A DNA stretch of 64,000 nucleotides from Sinomonas terrae (GTDB lineage Bacteria > Actinomycetota > Actinomycetes > Actinomycetales > Micrococcaceae): positions 1,736,001 through 1,800,000 of the forward strand of contig NZ_JAKZBV010000001.1 in NCBI RefSeq assembly GCF_022539255.1. Direction: 5' to 3'. Shown piece after piece: positions 39,188-47,220 of the stretch (positions are counted from its first letter, which is position 1; every line of letters starts with the position of its first letter). The notes under the pieces are model-generated. The model made no database searches. It was not told where the DNA came from and was given only the letters and a program-made list of their open reading frames with translations. The translations under genes were made by a program, and so were the position numbers.

Positions 39188-40747
39188 ATGTCCACGATGC
39201 GCTTTGGCTTTCTCGGGAGGATTCTCGAGTGGCTGAAGTCGTTCTGGACCGCCCTGCCCCCAGTCGGGGTGAACCAGCCGCCCCACTGGGCCATCGGCCA
39301 AGGCTTCGTCGGATCGCTGCTCATGGTCTACGGCTCGTTCGGCGTGGGCCGGTTCGCGGATGTATCGCCGCTCACCCGCAATCCTCTCCTCATCCCGTTG
39401 CGGACGGAGACGTGGGGTGTCACGAGCTGCATCCTTGCCCTCGCGCTGGGTGCGATGCTGCTCACCCGTTCGTGGCTGCGGCTAGGTCAGCGGCTGCGCT
39501 ACTGGGGTCCGGGCACCATCCGGCCGGTCGGGCTCGCGATCGCCCTCTGGGGGCTCCCGCTCGTGGTTGCGGTGCCGATCTACTCGCGCGATGTCTATGC
39601 CTACGTGGGGCAGGGGCGTCTCATGGCAGCAGGGATGAATCCGTACACCACTGGGATCTCCACGCTCAACAATTGGCTCGAGCTCGGGACCGACCCTTCC
39701 TGGGCCACCACGCGGACCCCCTACGGTCCCTACTTCCTCTGGCTCGAGCGCTGGGTCGTCCAGCTGACCGCGGGCCAGCCCGACTCCTCGGTGCTGCTGT
39801 TCCGCGTCCTCGCCGTCGGCGGCGTCGCCCTGTGTGCCTACTACGGCTACCGCCTTGCCGAACTTCACGGGGTGGACGGGGCCCGGGCGGTGTGGCTCAC
39901 CGTTGCCAACCCGCTCTTCCTCATCAGCTGCATAGCGAGCGCGCACAATGAAGCGCTCATGATCGGCTTCGCAGTCGCGGGGGTCTATTACGCCGCCAGA
40001 GGGAACTGGCTGCTCGGAATCGTGTTCGTGACCCTGTCGATCGGGATCAAGCCGATCACCGCCGTCGTCCTCCCGTTCATCGGGCTCCTCTGGGCGGGTC
40101 CGGGGGCGACCTGGCTTCGGCGCTTCGGCTGCTGGGCCGGAACGGGCCTCATCAGCCTCGCCATCTTCGCTGCGAGCGCTCCTGTCTACGGCCTGGGCTT
40201 CGGGTGGGTCAACGCGATCGTCGATCCGACGCCGGGCTTCATCTCCTACACGCCCTCGGGTTTCGCGAGCAACATCGTGGACACGCTCACGACCATCGTC
40301 GGGCTCGACGGCGGATCGATCGCAGACGGATTCCGCACCGTCCTCAAGTGGATCGGGATCGGCCTGGCCGTCTGGTTCATCCTCCGCGGTGACGACCGCA
40401 AGGTCGTGCGACGGCTCGGAATGGCCTTCATGTCGATCGTGGTGCTCGGCCCGATCATCCAGCCCTGGTACGTACTCTGGTTCATCCCGTTCCTCGCGGT
40501 GACGGGCATCAGGGACAACTGGGAGACCAAGCTCTGGTACCTGACCGTGGTCTTCTTCGTGGTCTTCGGAGCGCAGGACCAGCTCTACGTGTTCAGCTTC
40601 GTGAACACGCCGCTAGCGCCCGAATCGCTCGCGGGACTTGTCGCCTTCGTCTTCCTCGGGTATCTCGTCCTGATCGACCCGAAGACTCGAAGACTCGTCT
40701 TCGAGCGGGCGGTCCGGCGTCACGACCTAGCGGCCCGCAGCTCCTGA
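39188..40747 (+). CDS. MptB-like polyprenol-phosphate-mannose-dependent mannosyltransferase (copy 1)
   Basis: A 519-aa polytopic GT-C enzyme with about 12-14 membrane spans. The loop VPIYSRDVYAYVGQGRLMAAG carries the acidic motif expected to bind the lipid-linked sugar donor; GMNPYTTGISTLN and ASAHNEALMIG follow, and LSIGIKPITAVVLPFIG is near the middle. This matches MptB, which builds the alpha-1,6-mannan backbone of lipomannan. ATG 39188 follows GAAGGG. The 3' end overlaps the convergent GT87-like gene by 21 bp. Copy 2 is at 42259. Confidence 0.85.
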   Translation: MSTMRFGFLGRILEWLKSFWTALPPVGVNQPPHWAIGQGFVGSLLMVYGSFGVGRFADVSPLTRNPLLIPLRTETWGVTSCILALALGAMLLTRSWLRLGQRLRYWGPGTIRPVGLAIALWGLPLVVAVPIYSRDVYAYVGQGRLMAAGMNPYTTGISTLNNWLELGTDPSWATTRTPYGPYFLWLERWVVQLTAGQPDSSVLLFRVLAVGGVALCAYYGYRLAELHGVDGARAVWLTVANPLFLISCIASAHNEALMIGFAVAGVYYAARGNWLLGIVFVTLSIGIKPITAVVLPFIGLLWAGPGATWLRRFGCWAGTGLISLAIFAASAPVYGLGFGWVNAIVDPTPGFISYTPSGFASNIVDTLTTIVGLDGGSIADGFRTVLKWIGIGLAVWFILRGDDRKVVRRLGMAFMSIVVLGPIIQPWYVLWFIPFLAVTGIRDNWETKLWYLTVVFFVVFGAQDQLYVFSFVNTPLAPESLAGLVAFVFLGYLVLIDPKTRRLVFERAVRRHDLAARSS

Positions 40748-42088
40748 TCCGCTACCGGCCGGCAGTTCCTGGTCAGCGACAGGGGCGCCGCGGCGACCGA
40801 GTCGGACCAGACGGATACTCGACCACACGAACAGTACGACGAGCATCACGTTGCGCAGCGTGAGCACGAGTGCCATGAGCGGGTTGTTGTGGCTGAGGGC
40901 GTCGTAGAACAGCGGGTAGATGAAGTACGTCGCGACCCCGATGGCGAGAAGAAGGACAGCGGGGATGCGCCAGCCGCGGCGATCCTGTGCGAGGCCCAGT
41001 GCGACGACGGGTCCGAGCCAGACCATGAACTGGGGCGAACCGACCTTGTTGAACACGATGAAGGCGCTCACCATGGTCAGTGCGCCGGCGAGCAGGAGCT
41101 CCGAACGGTCTTCGTGACCGCGCTTCTTGCCTTGGTGGAGCGCCCAAAAGATGACCGCCGCTACCCCGAGGGCTACGACCACGAAGAGCGGCTGCATGAG
41201 GGCGGAAGCTATCGTGCTGCCGGGACCGTCGACCTGCATCGAGTTGATCTCGGTGTTCATGTACATCCGAGCGCCCCCGATGCCGAGCACGGACATCCAG
41301 AGCCATGGCGTCGTGAAGGTCGCCTCGAGCTGCATCCCGCGTGAGCCCTGAGTGGTGAGGAAGTCGAGCAGGTGCGAGGTTACGCCGAGCGCGGCGGCGA
41401 CTGCCGCAACGAGTACCGTCACCGCAGCCCCGCCGGCGACGATCTTCCAGCGGTCGCGGACGACGGCGAAGAGCGGCACGAGCGCGGCAGCGGGCCAGAC
41501 TTTCATCCACGTTGCGAAGGCCAGGATCGCCGTGGCCGCGAAGGGGCTTGCCACTCCGAGGCTAAGGCCCATGAGCACGATGGGCGCCGTAACCCCGTCC
41601 ACGCGGGCGAACCCGAGGTTGCCGAGGAGAGCGATGAAGACGAGCCACCACCAGGCTGCGCGCATGCCTTCCGGCTTCTTGCCCCAGCCGCTCAGGACGC
41701 CGAGTGCGATTCCGTTGAGGATGGAGACGAGGATCACCCAGACGGCGAGGAACGGACCCGGACCGAAGAGGCCCGAGATCCAAATGGGGAGCAGGCCGGC
41801 GAACGGGTAAACCCACGGAGACGGCTGTACGTCTTGGGGGAATCCGGAGGCGGCCCAATCGCGGTAGATGTTGGTGTCGCTGAACGCCTGACCTTGGAAG
41901 ACGTACACGAGGAAGTAGGCGAGGAAGCCGAGGTGAACCACAAGGTAGCCGACCAAGAGGCCACGGGGAGAGAACAGAAAGCGCTTCAGCAGGTGGAGCC
42001 GATTGTTCCAAGGGCTGAGGTTCGCAGGGCGGGGCGTCTCGATGGAAATGGTGCTCTCCTGGGCGTCTTGACGGCCGCAAACGGTCAT
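40727..42088 (-). CDS. GT87-like (DUF2029) membrane glycosyltransferase
   Basis: A polytopic GT-C-type protein of about 453 aa. Hydrophobic segments begin at LVGYLVVHLGFLAYFLVYVF; the first external loop FSDTNIYRDWA carries the acidic motif, followed by PWVYPFAGLLP. GT87 members such as PimE add mannose to phosphatidylinositol mannosides from polyprenol-phosphate-mannose. The start is uncertain: ATG 42088 is given; GTG 42169 and ATG 42130 are also in frame, and a strong AGGAG (42056-42060) points instead at an ATT codon at 42049. It lies between two MptB-like genes. Confidence 0.8.
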   Translation of the reverse strand: MTVCGRQDAQESTISIETPRPANLSPWNNRLHLLKRFLFSPRGLLVGYLVVHLGFLAYFLVYVFQGQAFSDTNIYRDWAASGFPQDVQPSPWVYPFAGLLPIWISGLFGPGPFLAVWVILVSILNGIALGVLSGWGKKPEGMRAAWWWLVFIALLGNLGFARVDGVTAPIVLMGLSLGVASPFAATAILAFATWMKVWPAAALVPLFAVVRDRWKIVAGGAAVTVLVAAVAAALGVTSHLLDFLTTQGSRGMQLEATFTTPWLWMSVLGIGGARMYMNTEINSMQVDGPGSTIASALMQPLFVVVALGVAAVIFWALHQGKKRGHEDRSELLLAGALTMVSAFIVFNKVGSPQFMVWLGPVVALGLAQDRRGWRIPAVLLLAIGVATYFIYPLFYDALSHNNPLMALVLTLRNVMLVVLFVWSSIRLVRLGRRGAPVADQELPAGSGSGAAGR

Positions 42089-42258
42089 GGCGGCCACCCG
42101 GCAGTCTATCAGCGGGGCCTTCGAGGCCATCCCGCACAGCTGCTGCTGATAGCATCGAATGGATGTCACCCGGAGCGGATGACGCGCCGATCTGGCGCCC
42201 CGAGGCGGCGCTTGAGCGCGCGGACTGCTCGGCTCCTGAGAAAACAGTAGGGACTCCG

Positions 42259-43791
42259 ATGCCTCAGCCTTCGGCTGGCCGCAGTCTTAGCGCTGCGCCT
42301 AGTGCCCGGACCATTGCCGGGCTCCCCGGCGGGGGAAGCATTGCCGTATGGCAGGGCTTCATTGCGTCGGTCTGCATGATGGCCGGCGGTCTTGGCGTCG
42401 GCTGGATGGCAAGCGGGTCCTCGCTTATCCGCGTCCCCTTCTTCATCTTCCTCCGCGACAACCCATTTCTCGTCGTCGCCTGCACGATCCTGGTCACTTT
42501 CGGCGGATTGTTCCTCGTCCGGGCTTGGCTGCGTCTAGGACAGCGGGTGGGGGAGTGGAGCTCCGTTCACCCTGCGGCGCTCTTTCGCATCGCAGCCCTG
42601 TGGTGCGCTCCGCTCATGCTGACCTTCCCGCTCTTCAGCAGGGATGTCTACGCGTACATCGGGCAAGGCCGTTTGATGATGGCGGGCTTGAACCCGTACG
42701 TCAACGGGATTTCGGCGCTGAACAACTACCACAACCTAGGGCCCGACTCGCTTTGGACGGAGGCTCCGACGCCCTACGGGCCCTTGTTCCTCTGGATCGA
42801 GCAGGGCATCGTGTGGATCAGCGGGGGAAACCTCGAGGTCGCCATCGCGTTGTTCAGGATCGTCGCCGCGCTTGGGGTCGCCCTGTGCGCCGTCGCCGTC
42901 GTCGGGCTCGCACATCATTACCGGCTCCCGACAGCCCGGACGCTCTGGCTGACTGTCGCGAACCCGCTGTTCGTCATCAACTTCGTAGCGAGCATTCACA
43001 ACGACTCGCTCATGCTGGGCCTCGTCCTGCTGGGGCTGCTCGCCACGGTCCGCGGCCGTCCCATCCGTGGAGTCCTCTGGGTGACTTTGTCGATCGGGAT
43101 CAAGCCCATCACGCTCATCGCTCTGCCGTTCATCGGCCTCATCTGGGCAGGGCGCCAAGCCGGATGGGGGCGGAAGATCACGTGCTGGGCTTTGACCGTC
43201 CTCATCTCGGGCGGCCTGCTGACGATAGAGGGAGCACTCACCGGCTTCTGGTTCGGGTGGCTTCCCGCGATGACCACGTCCGGAACCATCTGGACCTGGT
43301 ATGCGCCCTTCGGTCTCCTCTCCATCACCGCGGCGACGCTCGTCCAGTACGTGAACGGCCCGGGCGATGCCGTCGGCGAGATCATCAAGGGCATTGGGCG
43401 CGGACTCGGCATGGTCGTTGCTCTCTGGTACGTGTTCCGGGGAAGCTTCGACAAGATGATGTTGCGGATTGCGCTTGCTCTCACGGCCGTTGTGGTCACA
43501 GCGGCCGCCATTCAACCGTGGTACGTCACGTGGCTCGCCGCCTTCTTCGCCCTCGCAGGGGTGGCGGATGGGTGGTACCTCCGGGCGTACTACTTTGCCA
43601 CCGTGTTCTTCACGGTCATCGCGCTCACCGATCAGCTCGACGTGTTCGACTGGATCCCGCTTGTCGCGATCCGCGCTGTCGCGATCGCGCTGAGCGTCAT
43701 CTTCGTTGCGTACATGATGTTCTGGGACTGGAAGACGCGGAGCCTCTTCACGCGAGTCGCTCCACTCAAGCAGGCGTCTCCCGCACGATAG
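42259..43791 (+). CDS. MptB-like polyprenol-phosphate-mannose-dependent mannosyltransferase (copy 2)
   Basis: A 510-aa GT-C polytopic protein clearly paralogous to the 39188 gene: FPLFSRDVYAYIGQGRLMMAG, GLNPYVNGISALNNYH, ASIHNDSLMLG and LSIGIKPITLIALPFIGLIW align along the length. ATG 42259 has AGGGA five bases upstream; ATG 42163 is possible but would overlap the divergent GT87-like start region. The paralogues may add the first mannoses on different acceptors. tRNA-Arg follows 29 bp downstream. Confidence 0.85.
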   Translation: MPQPSAGRSLSAAPSARTIAGLPGGGSIAVWQGFIASVCMMAGGLGVGWMASGSSLIRVPFFIFLRDNPFLVVACTILVTFGGLFLVRAWLRLGQRVGEWSSVHPAALFRIAALWCAPLMLTFPLFSRDVYAYIGQGRLMMAGLNPYVNGISALNNYHNLGPDSLWTEAPTPYGPLFLWIEQGIVWISGGNLEVAIALFRIVAALGVALCAVAVVGLAHHYRLPTARTLWLTVANPLFVINFVASIHNDSLMLGLVLLGLLATVRGRPIRGVLWVTLSIGIKPITLIALPFIGLIWAGRQAGWGRKITCWALTVLISGGLLTIEGALTGFWFGWLPAMTTSGTIWTWYAPFGLLSITAATLVQYVNGPGDAVGEIIKGIGRGLGMVVALWYVFRGSFDKMMLRIALALTAVVVTAAAIQPWYVTWLAAFFALAGVADGWYLRAYYFATVFFTVIALTDQLDVFDWIPLVAIRAVAIALSVIFVAYMMFWDWKTRSLFTRVAPLKQASPAR

Positions 43792-43820
43792 ACTGGGCAG
43801 GAACGCAGCGCGCTGCGCCC

Positions 43821-43893
43821 GCCCCAGTAGCTCAGCGGATAGAGCAGGGGCCTTCTAATCCTCTGGTCGGGGGTTCGACTCCCTCCTGGGGCG
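43821..43893 (+). tRNA. tRNA-Arg (anticodon TCT)
   Basis: Acceptor GCCCCAG pairs fully with CTGGGGC. The D-arm is GCTCAGCGGATAGAGC, the anticodon loop CTTCTAA (anticodon TCT) and the T-loop TTCGACT. The anticodon stem GGGGC/TCCTC has a C31-T39 mismatch and a G-T pair; pairing shifted by one base restores a stem with a 9-nt loop. CCA is not encoded. Confidence 0.9.
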
Positions 43894-43945
43894 CGTTTGT
43901 GACTGTCTCGGGACGTTCGGCTGTGCCAGTCTCGGACATCGTCGG

Positions 43946-43975
43946 CACCCCCGGTCTTCTGACCGGGGGTGTTCT
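43946..43975 (+). terminator. Terminator after tRNA-Arg
   Basis: CACCCCCGGTC pairs perfectly with GACCGGGGGTG around a TTCT loop and is followed by TTCTGCTTCT. Confidence 0.85.
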
Positions 43976-44177
43976 GCTTCTGGGGCAGGCTCCTCTTCTG
44001 GGCAGGCTCCTCGCGCTTGCCCAAGCGCCGTCCCGTCCGCCATTGGGTCTCCACAGAGGCCATCGCGGCGCGTTGTCCACATAGGGCGCCGGTACAGGAA
44101 GACTCCTCCCGCTCGTGACGGACGCTGGTTGTACCCGCAGGAGCGGGAACCGGATTCCGAAGAGACAGGGGATGGCG

Positions 44178-44777
44178 ATGAGCGACACGATCACGGTTCG
44201 GGGATTCGTTGCGACGGACCCGAGGACCAACACAACAAACGGCGGGGACATCGTCTCGAGCTTCAGGCTCGCGGTGACCGAGCGACGCTACGATCGCGAT
44301 GCCAGCGCGTGGATCGACGGCCACACCAACTGGTTCACGGTCGTGGGTTTCAGACAGTTGGCGAGCAACATGTGCGGAAGCCTCAAGAAGGGCAATCGGG
44401 TCATCGTGGTCGGCAAGCTCCGCCTCAAGCAATGGGAGAAGGACGGTCGGGTCTACCACTCGGCTGAGGTGGAAGCGGAATCAGTCGGCCATGACCTCTA
44501 CTGGGGATCCGCCAAGTTCGCTCGCAATCCTCAAGACGGCCAGCGGCAGGAAGCGGCCAGTACTCGTGTGGCCGTCGAGGGAGTCGGCGTGGTGGACCTC
44601 GAGACCGGTGAGATGTCGGTGAACGAGGGAGGGCATGTGAGCGCCGCGGCGGGCCCTGATGGCTCCGATGAGGGCGAAACGGACGACGGCGGCGACTCGC
44701 TGGCCCCGGTCGGGGCGAGGGAGGATCTCCTGAGCCGAGGCGAGACAGGTCTCAAGGCCGACCTCCTGAGCGCGTGA
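44178..44777 (+). CDS. Single-stranded DNA-binding protein-like (OB fold), atypical C-terminus
   Basis: A 199-aa protein whose first 110 residues form an SSB-type OB fold: ITVRGFVATDPRTNTTNGGD, VSSFRLAVTERRYDRD, NWFTVVGFRQLASNMCGSLK and GNRVIVVGKLRLKQWEKDGR. The acidic tail lacks the D-D-D-I-P-F tip by which SSB recruits repair proteins, ending GLKADLLSA instead. It is therefore probably an accessory paralogue, not the essential SSB. ATG 44178 is spaced best from AGGGG; ATG 44172 is in frame. It converges on the LacI-type gene with only six bases between stops. Confidence 0.85.
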   Translation: MSDTITVRGFVATDPRTNTTNGGDIVSSFRLAVTERRYDRDASAWIDGHTNWFTVVGFRQLASNMCGSLKKGNRVIVVGKLRLKQWEKDGRVYHSAEVEAESVGHDLYWGSAKFARNPQDGQRQEAASTRVAVEGVGVVDLETGEMSVNEGGHVSAAAGPDGSDEGETDDGGDSLAPVGAREDLLSRGETGLKADLLSA

Positions 44778-44783
44778 ACTCCC

Positions 44784-45872
44784 TCAGGAAGGGCGGGCTG
44801 TGCTCTCCCGTAGGACGACCTCTCCTGATGCAGGCGCGGGGTCGGCGCCGGTGAGGGCTGCCTCTGCCGCGCTACGGCCGATCTCTTCAAGCGGGAGGCG
44901 AACGGTCGTCAGGCCGGGAATGAAGTCTTCGAGGGTCTTGATGTCATCGAAGCCGGCCACGGCGTAGTCCGCTGGTGCATGCAGGCCGCGGTGGCGGAGT
45001 GCTGCCACGACGCCCATGGCCATCCTGTCGTTGACGGCGAAGATGCAGCAGGGGCTGCCGCTGTTCCTGGCTTGGCGCACCGTGTCCTCGAGTTCAAGGC
45101 CGGTCTCGAATCCGCCGTCCCGATTGAATGGGGCCCGGAGCACTTCGGCCTTGTCGAGTCCTTGCTCGGCGAGTCCTTCCTGAAATCCCGCAACACGCAG
45201 GTCGGAGGTCATGAGACCCTCGGGACCTGCGACGATGAGGAATCGGGAATGGCCTTGCCCGCCGAGGGCGCGCGCAAGCTCGCAGGCCAGCGTCTCATTC
45301 GGGATGTCGATGAGCACGGGCGGCGTGCCGGCCCCGTGCAGCAGGGTGTCACCATGGCCGGAGGCGTCGTGGCGGGATGGGTCGACAAGGTCATGACCGG
45401 CGAGCACGAGACGGCCCCCGTTCGCCAGATAGCGATATGCCTCGCGCAGGAGGGCCGAATTCGCCGCCTCGTCCTCAGGTCGGGTCGAGCGGCTGCCGGC
45501 CAGCACGATCGCATCAGCCCGGCGCGACGTGAACGCTTCTACAGCCAGGCGTTCCTCGGCCGGCGTTCCCTCGGTGCTCGTGAGCAAGAGGATCTTGTTG
45601 AGCTCCCGAGCCGCGGACTGCACGCCCCGCGCAATGGACGAGAAGTAGGGATCGGCGATGTCGTGGACGATCAGGCCGAGGAGGCCCGAGCTCGAACGGG
45701 CTAGGGCCTGAGCTTGGGCATTCGGGATGTATCCGAGCGTGGCAGCGGCTGCTTTGACCCGCTCAGCGATGTCCGCTCCTGGTATACGGCTGGATCCATT
45801 CAGGACCCGTGATGCAGTGGCGGGTGATACCCCCGCCGCTCGTGCGACCTCGCTGAGAGTCACCGCAGGCAT
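44784..45872 (-). CDS. LacI family transcriptional regulator
   Basis: The 362-aa protein has a LacI helix-turn-helix at the N-terminus (VTLSEVARAAGVSPATASRV, then the hinge region LNGSSRIPG) and a periplasmic-binding-protein-like effector domain (LLGLIVHDIADPYFSSIARG; FAVNDRMAMGVVAALRHRG; YAVAGFDDIKT). ATG 45872, behind GAGGGAGA, is clearly the start; the open frame extends to 46097 without homology. It diverges from the oxidoreductase-DUF993-epimerase operon, and two near-identical LacI-type operators lie between. It almost certainly represses that operon until a sugar-like inducer is present. Confidence 0.92.
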   Translation of the reverse strand: MPAVTLSEVARAAGVSPATASRVLNGSSRIPGADIAERVKAAAATLGYIPNAQAQALARSSSGLLGLIVHDIADPYFSSIARGVQSAARELNKILLLTSTEGTPAEERLAVEAFTSRRADAIVLAGSRSTRPEDEAANSALLREAYRYLANGGRLVLAGHDLVDPSRHDASGHGDTLLHGAGTPPVLIDIPNETLACELARALGGQGHSRFLIVAGPEGLMTSDLRVAGFQEGLAEQGLDKAEVLRAPFNRDGGFETGLELEDTVRQARNSGSPCCIFAVNDRMAMGVVAALRHRGLHAPADYAVAGFDDIKTLEDFIPGLTTVRLPLEEIGRSAAEAALTGADPAPASGEVVLRESTARPS

Positions 45873-45926
45873 GAACGTCTCCCTCGTCCGGCTTTCGCCC
45901 AGATTATGGCATTGAAGGAAGAGGTG

Positions 45927-45944
45927 AAGGAATGCGCTTGCCAA
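45927..45944. promoter_or_regulatory. LacI-type operator 1 in the regulator/oxidoreductase divergon
   Basis: Minus-strand TTGGCAAGCGCATTCCTT carries the central CG and flanking A/T pattern of LacI-family operators (matches G4, A6, A7, C9, G10, T13, C15 of the general consensus). A second copy lies 47 bp away, centre to centre. Confidence 0.65.
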
Positions 45945-45973
45945 CAAGAGCAGGTGTGTCGCAGACTTGAGGG

Positions 45974-45992
45974 ATGGAATGCGCTTTCCCAA
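45974..45992. promoter_or_regulatory. LacI-type operator 2 in the regulator/oxidoreductase divergon
   Basis: Minus-strand TTGGGAAAGCGCATTCCAT shares the 10-mer AAGCGCATTC core with operator 1. The pair, 47 bp apart, would allow looping or cooperative binding. It lies 58 bp before the preferred oxidoreductase start. Confidence 0.65.
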
Positions 45993-46050
45993 TGAGGTGA
46001 AGGCGCTCGAGACGCTCCGCATCCGCCGGAGCCAACGCAAGGAGGCGGCA

Positions 46051-47220
46051 GTGGCCACCGAGACGAGAACGCTTCGAATCGCCATGAACGGCATCACTGG
46101 CCGAATGGGCTACCGCCAGCACCTGTTGCGGTCGATCCTGCCCATCCGGGATGCGGGCGGCCTGCTCCTCGAGGACGGCTCACGCGTACTCATCGAACCG
46201 ATCCTCGTCGGGCGGAACGAGGCGAAGCTGCGCGAACTTGCCGAGCTTCACAAGGTGTCGGAGTGGTCTACAGATCTCGACGCCGTGATTGCGGATCCGA
46301 GCGTCGACGTCGTCTTCGATGCTTCGATGACGAGCTTGCGCGCCGAGACGCTTCGCAAGGCCATGCGTTCGGGCAAGCATGTGTTCACCGAGAAGCCGAC
46401 TGCCGAGACCCTCGACGAGGCGATCGAGCTCGCCCGCATCGGCCGTGAGACCGGGGTGACCGCCGGCGTCGTGCACGACAAGCTCTACCTGCCGGGCCTC
46501 GTCAAGCTCCGCCGTTTGGTCGATGAGGGCTTCTTCGGCCGCATCCTCTCGATCCGAGGCGAATTCGGGTACTGGGTCTTCGAGGGAGATGTCCAGCCAG
46601 CCCAGCGTCCGTCGTGGAACTACCGCAAGGAGGACGGCGGCGGCATGACCACGGACATGTTCTGCCACTGGAACTATGTCCTTGAAGGAATCATCGGCAA
46701 GGTCAAGAGCGTCAATGCCTTGACCGCGACCCACATCCCTACGCGCTGGGACGAAGCCGGCCAGCCGTACACGGCGACGGCGGATGACGCCTCCTACGGC
46801 ATCTTCGAGTTGGAGACGCCCGGAGGCGATGCAGTCGTGGGACAGATCAATTCGTCGTGGGCCGTCCGGGTGTATCGAGACGAGCTCGTCGAGTTCCAAG
46901 TGGACGGAACACACGGTTCGGCGGTCGCCGGGCTGACCAAGTGCGTGGCACAGCACCGTGCCCATACACCGAAGCCAGTGTGGAACCCGGACCTCCCGGT
47001 CACCGAGTCATTCCGCTCCCAGTGGCAGGAGGTCCCCGCGAATCAGGATCTTGACAACGGTTTCAAGCTCCAGTGGGAGGAATTCCTTCGGGATGTCCTC
47101 GCCGGCCGCGAGCACCGTTATGGGCTGCTCTCTGCAGCCCGCGGTGTGCAGCTCGCCGAGCTCGGCCTGCAATCGAACGCCGAGCGTCGGACCATCGAGA
47201 TCCCGGAGATCGTCCTGTGA
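46051..47220 (+). CDS. Gfo/Idh/MocA-family oxidoreductase
   Basis: A 389-aa NAD(P)-dependent sugar/polyol dehydrogenase-type protein. The N-terminal Rossmann segment reads IAMNGITGRMGYRQHLL, then DVVFDASMTSLRAETL and the family EKP motif KHVFTEKPTAETL with catalytic Lys. The C-terminal domain includes GVVHDKLYLPGLVKLRRL and GGGMTTDMFCHWNYVL. I chose GTG 46051 behind AAGGAGG over upstream in-frame codons that would span operator 2. The stop overlaps the DUF993 start (GTGA). Probably oxidises a sugar or cyclitol whose identity cannot be read from sequence. Confidence 0.88.
   Translation: MATETRTLRIAMNGITGRMGYRQHLLRSILPIRDAGGLLLEDGSRVLIEPILVGRNEAKLRELAELHKVSEWSTDLDAVIADPSVDVVFDASMTSLRAETLRKAMRSGKHVFTEKPTAETLDEAIELARIGRETGVTAGVVHDKLYLPGLVKLRRLVDEGFFGRILSIRGEFGYWVFEGDVQPAQRPSWNYRKEDGGGMTTDMFCHWNYVLEGIIGKVKSVNALTATHIPTRWDEAGQPYTATADDASYGIFELETPGGDAVVGQINSSWAVRVYRDELVEFQVDGTHGSAVAGLTKCVAQHRAHTPKPVWNPDLPVTESFRSQWQEVPANQDLDNGFKLQWEEFLRDVLAGREHRYGLLSAARGVQLAELGLQSNAERRTIEIPEIVL

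Noticed and set aside
42348..44084. A 578-codon frame overlapping mptB copy 2 and running through tRNA-Arg
   Set aside because: It is out of frame with a well-supported membrane protein and passes through a tRNA gene.
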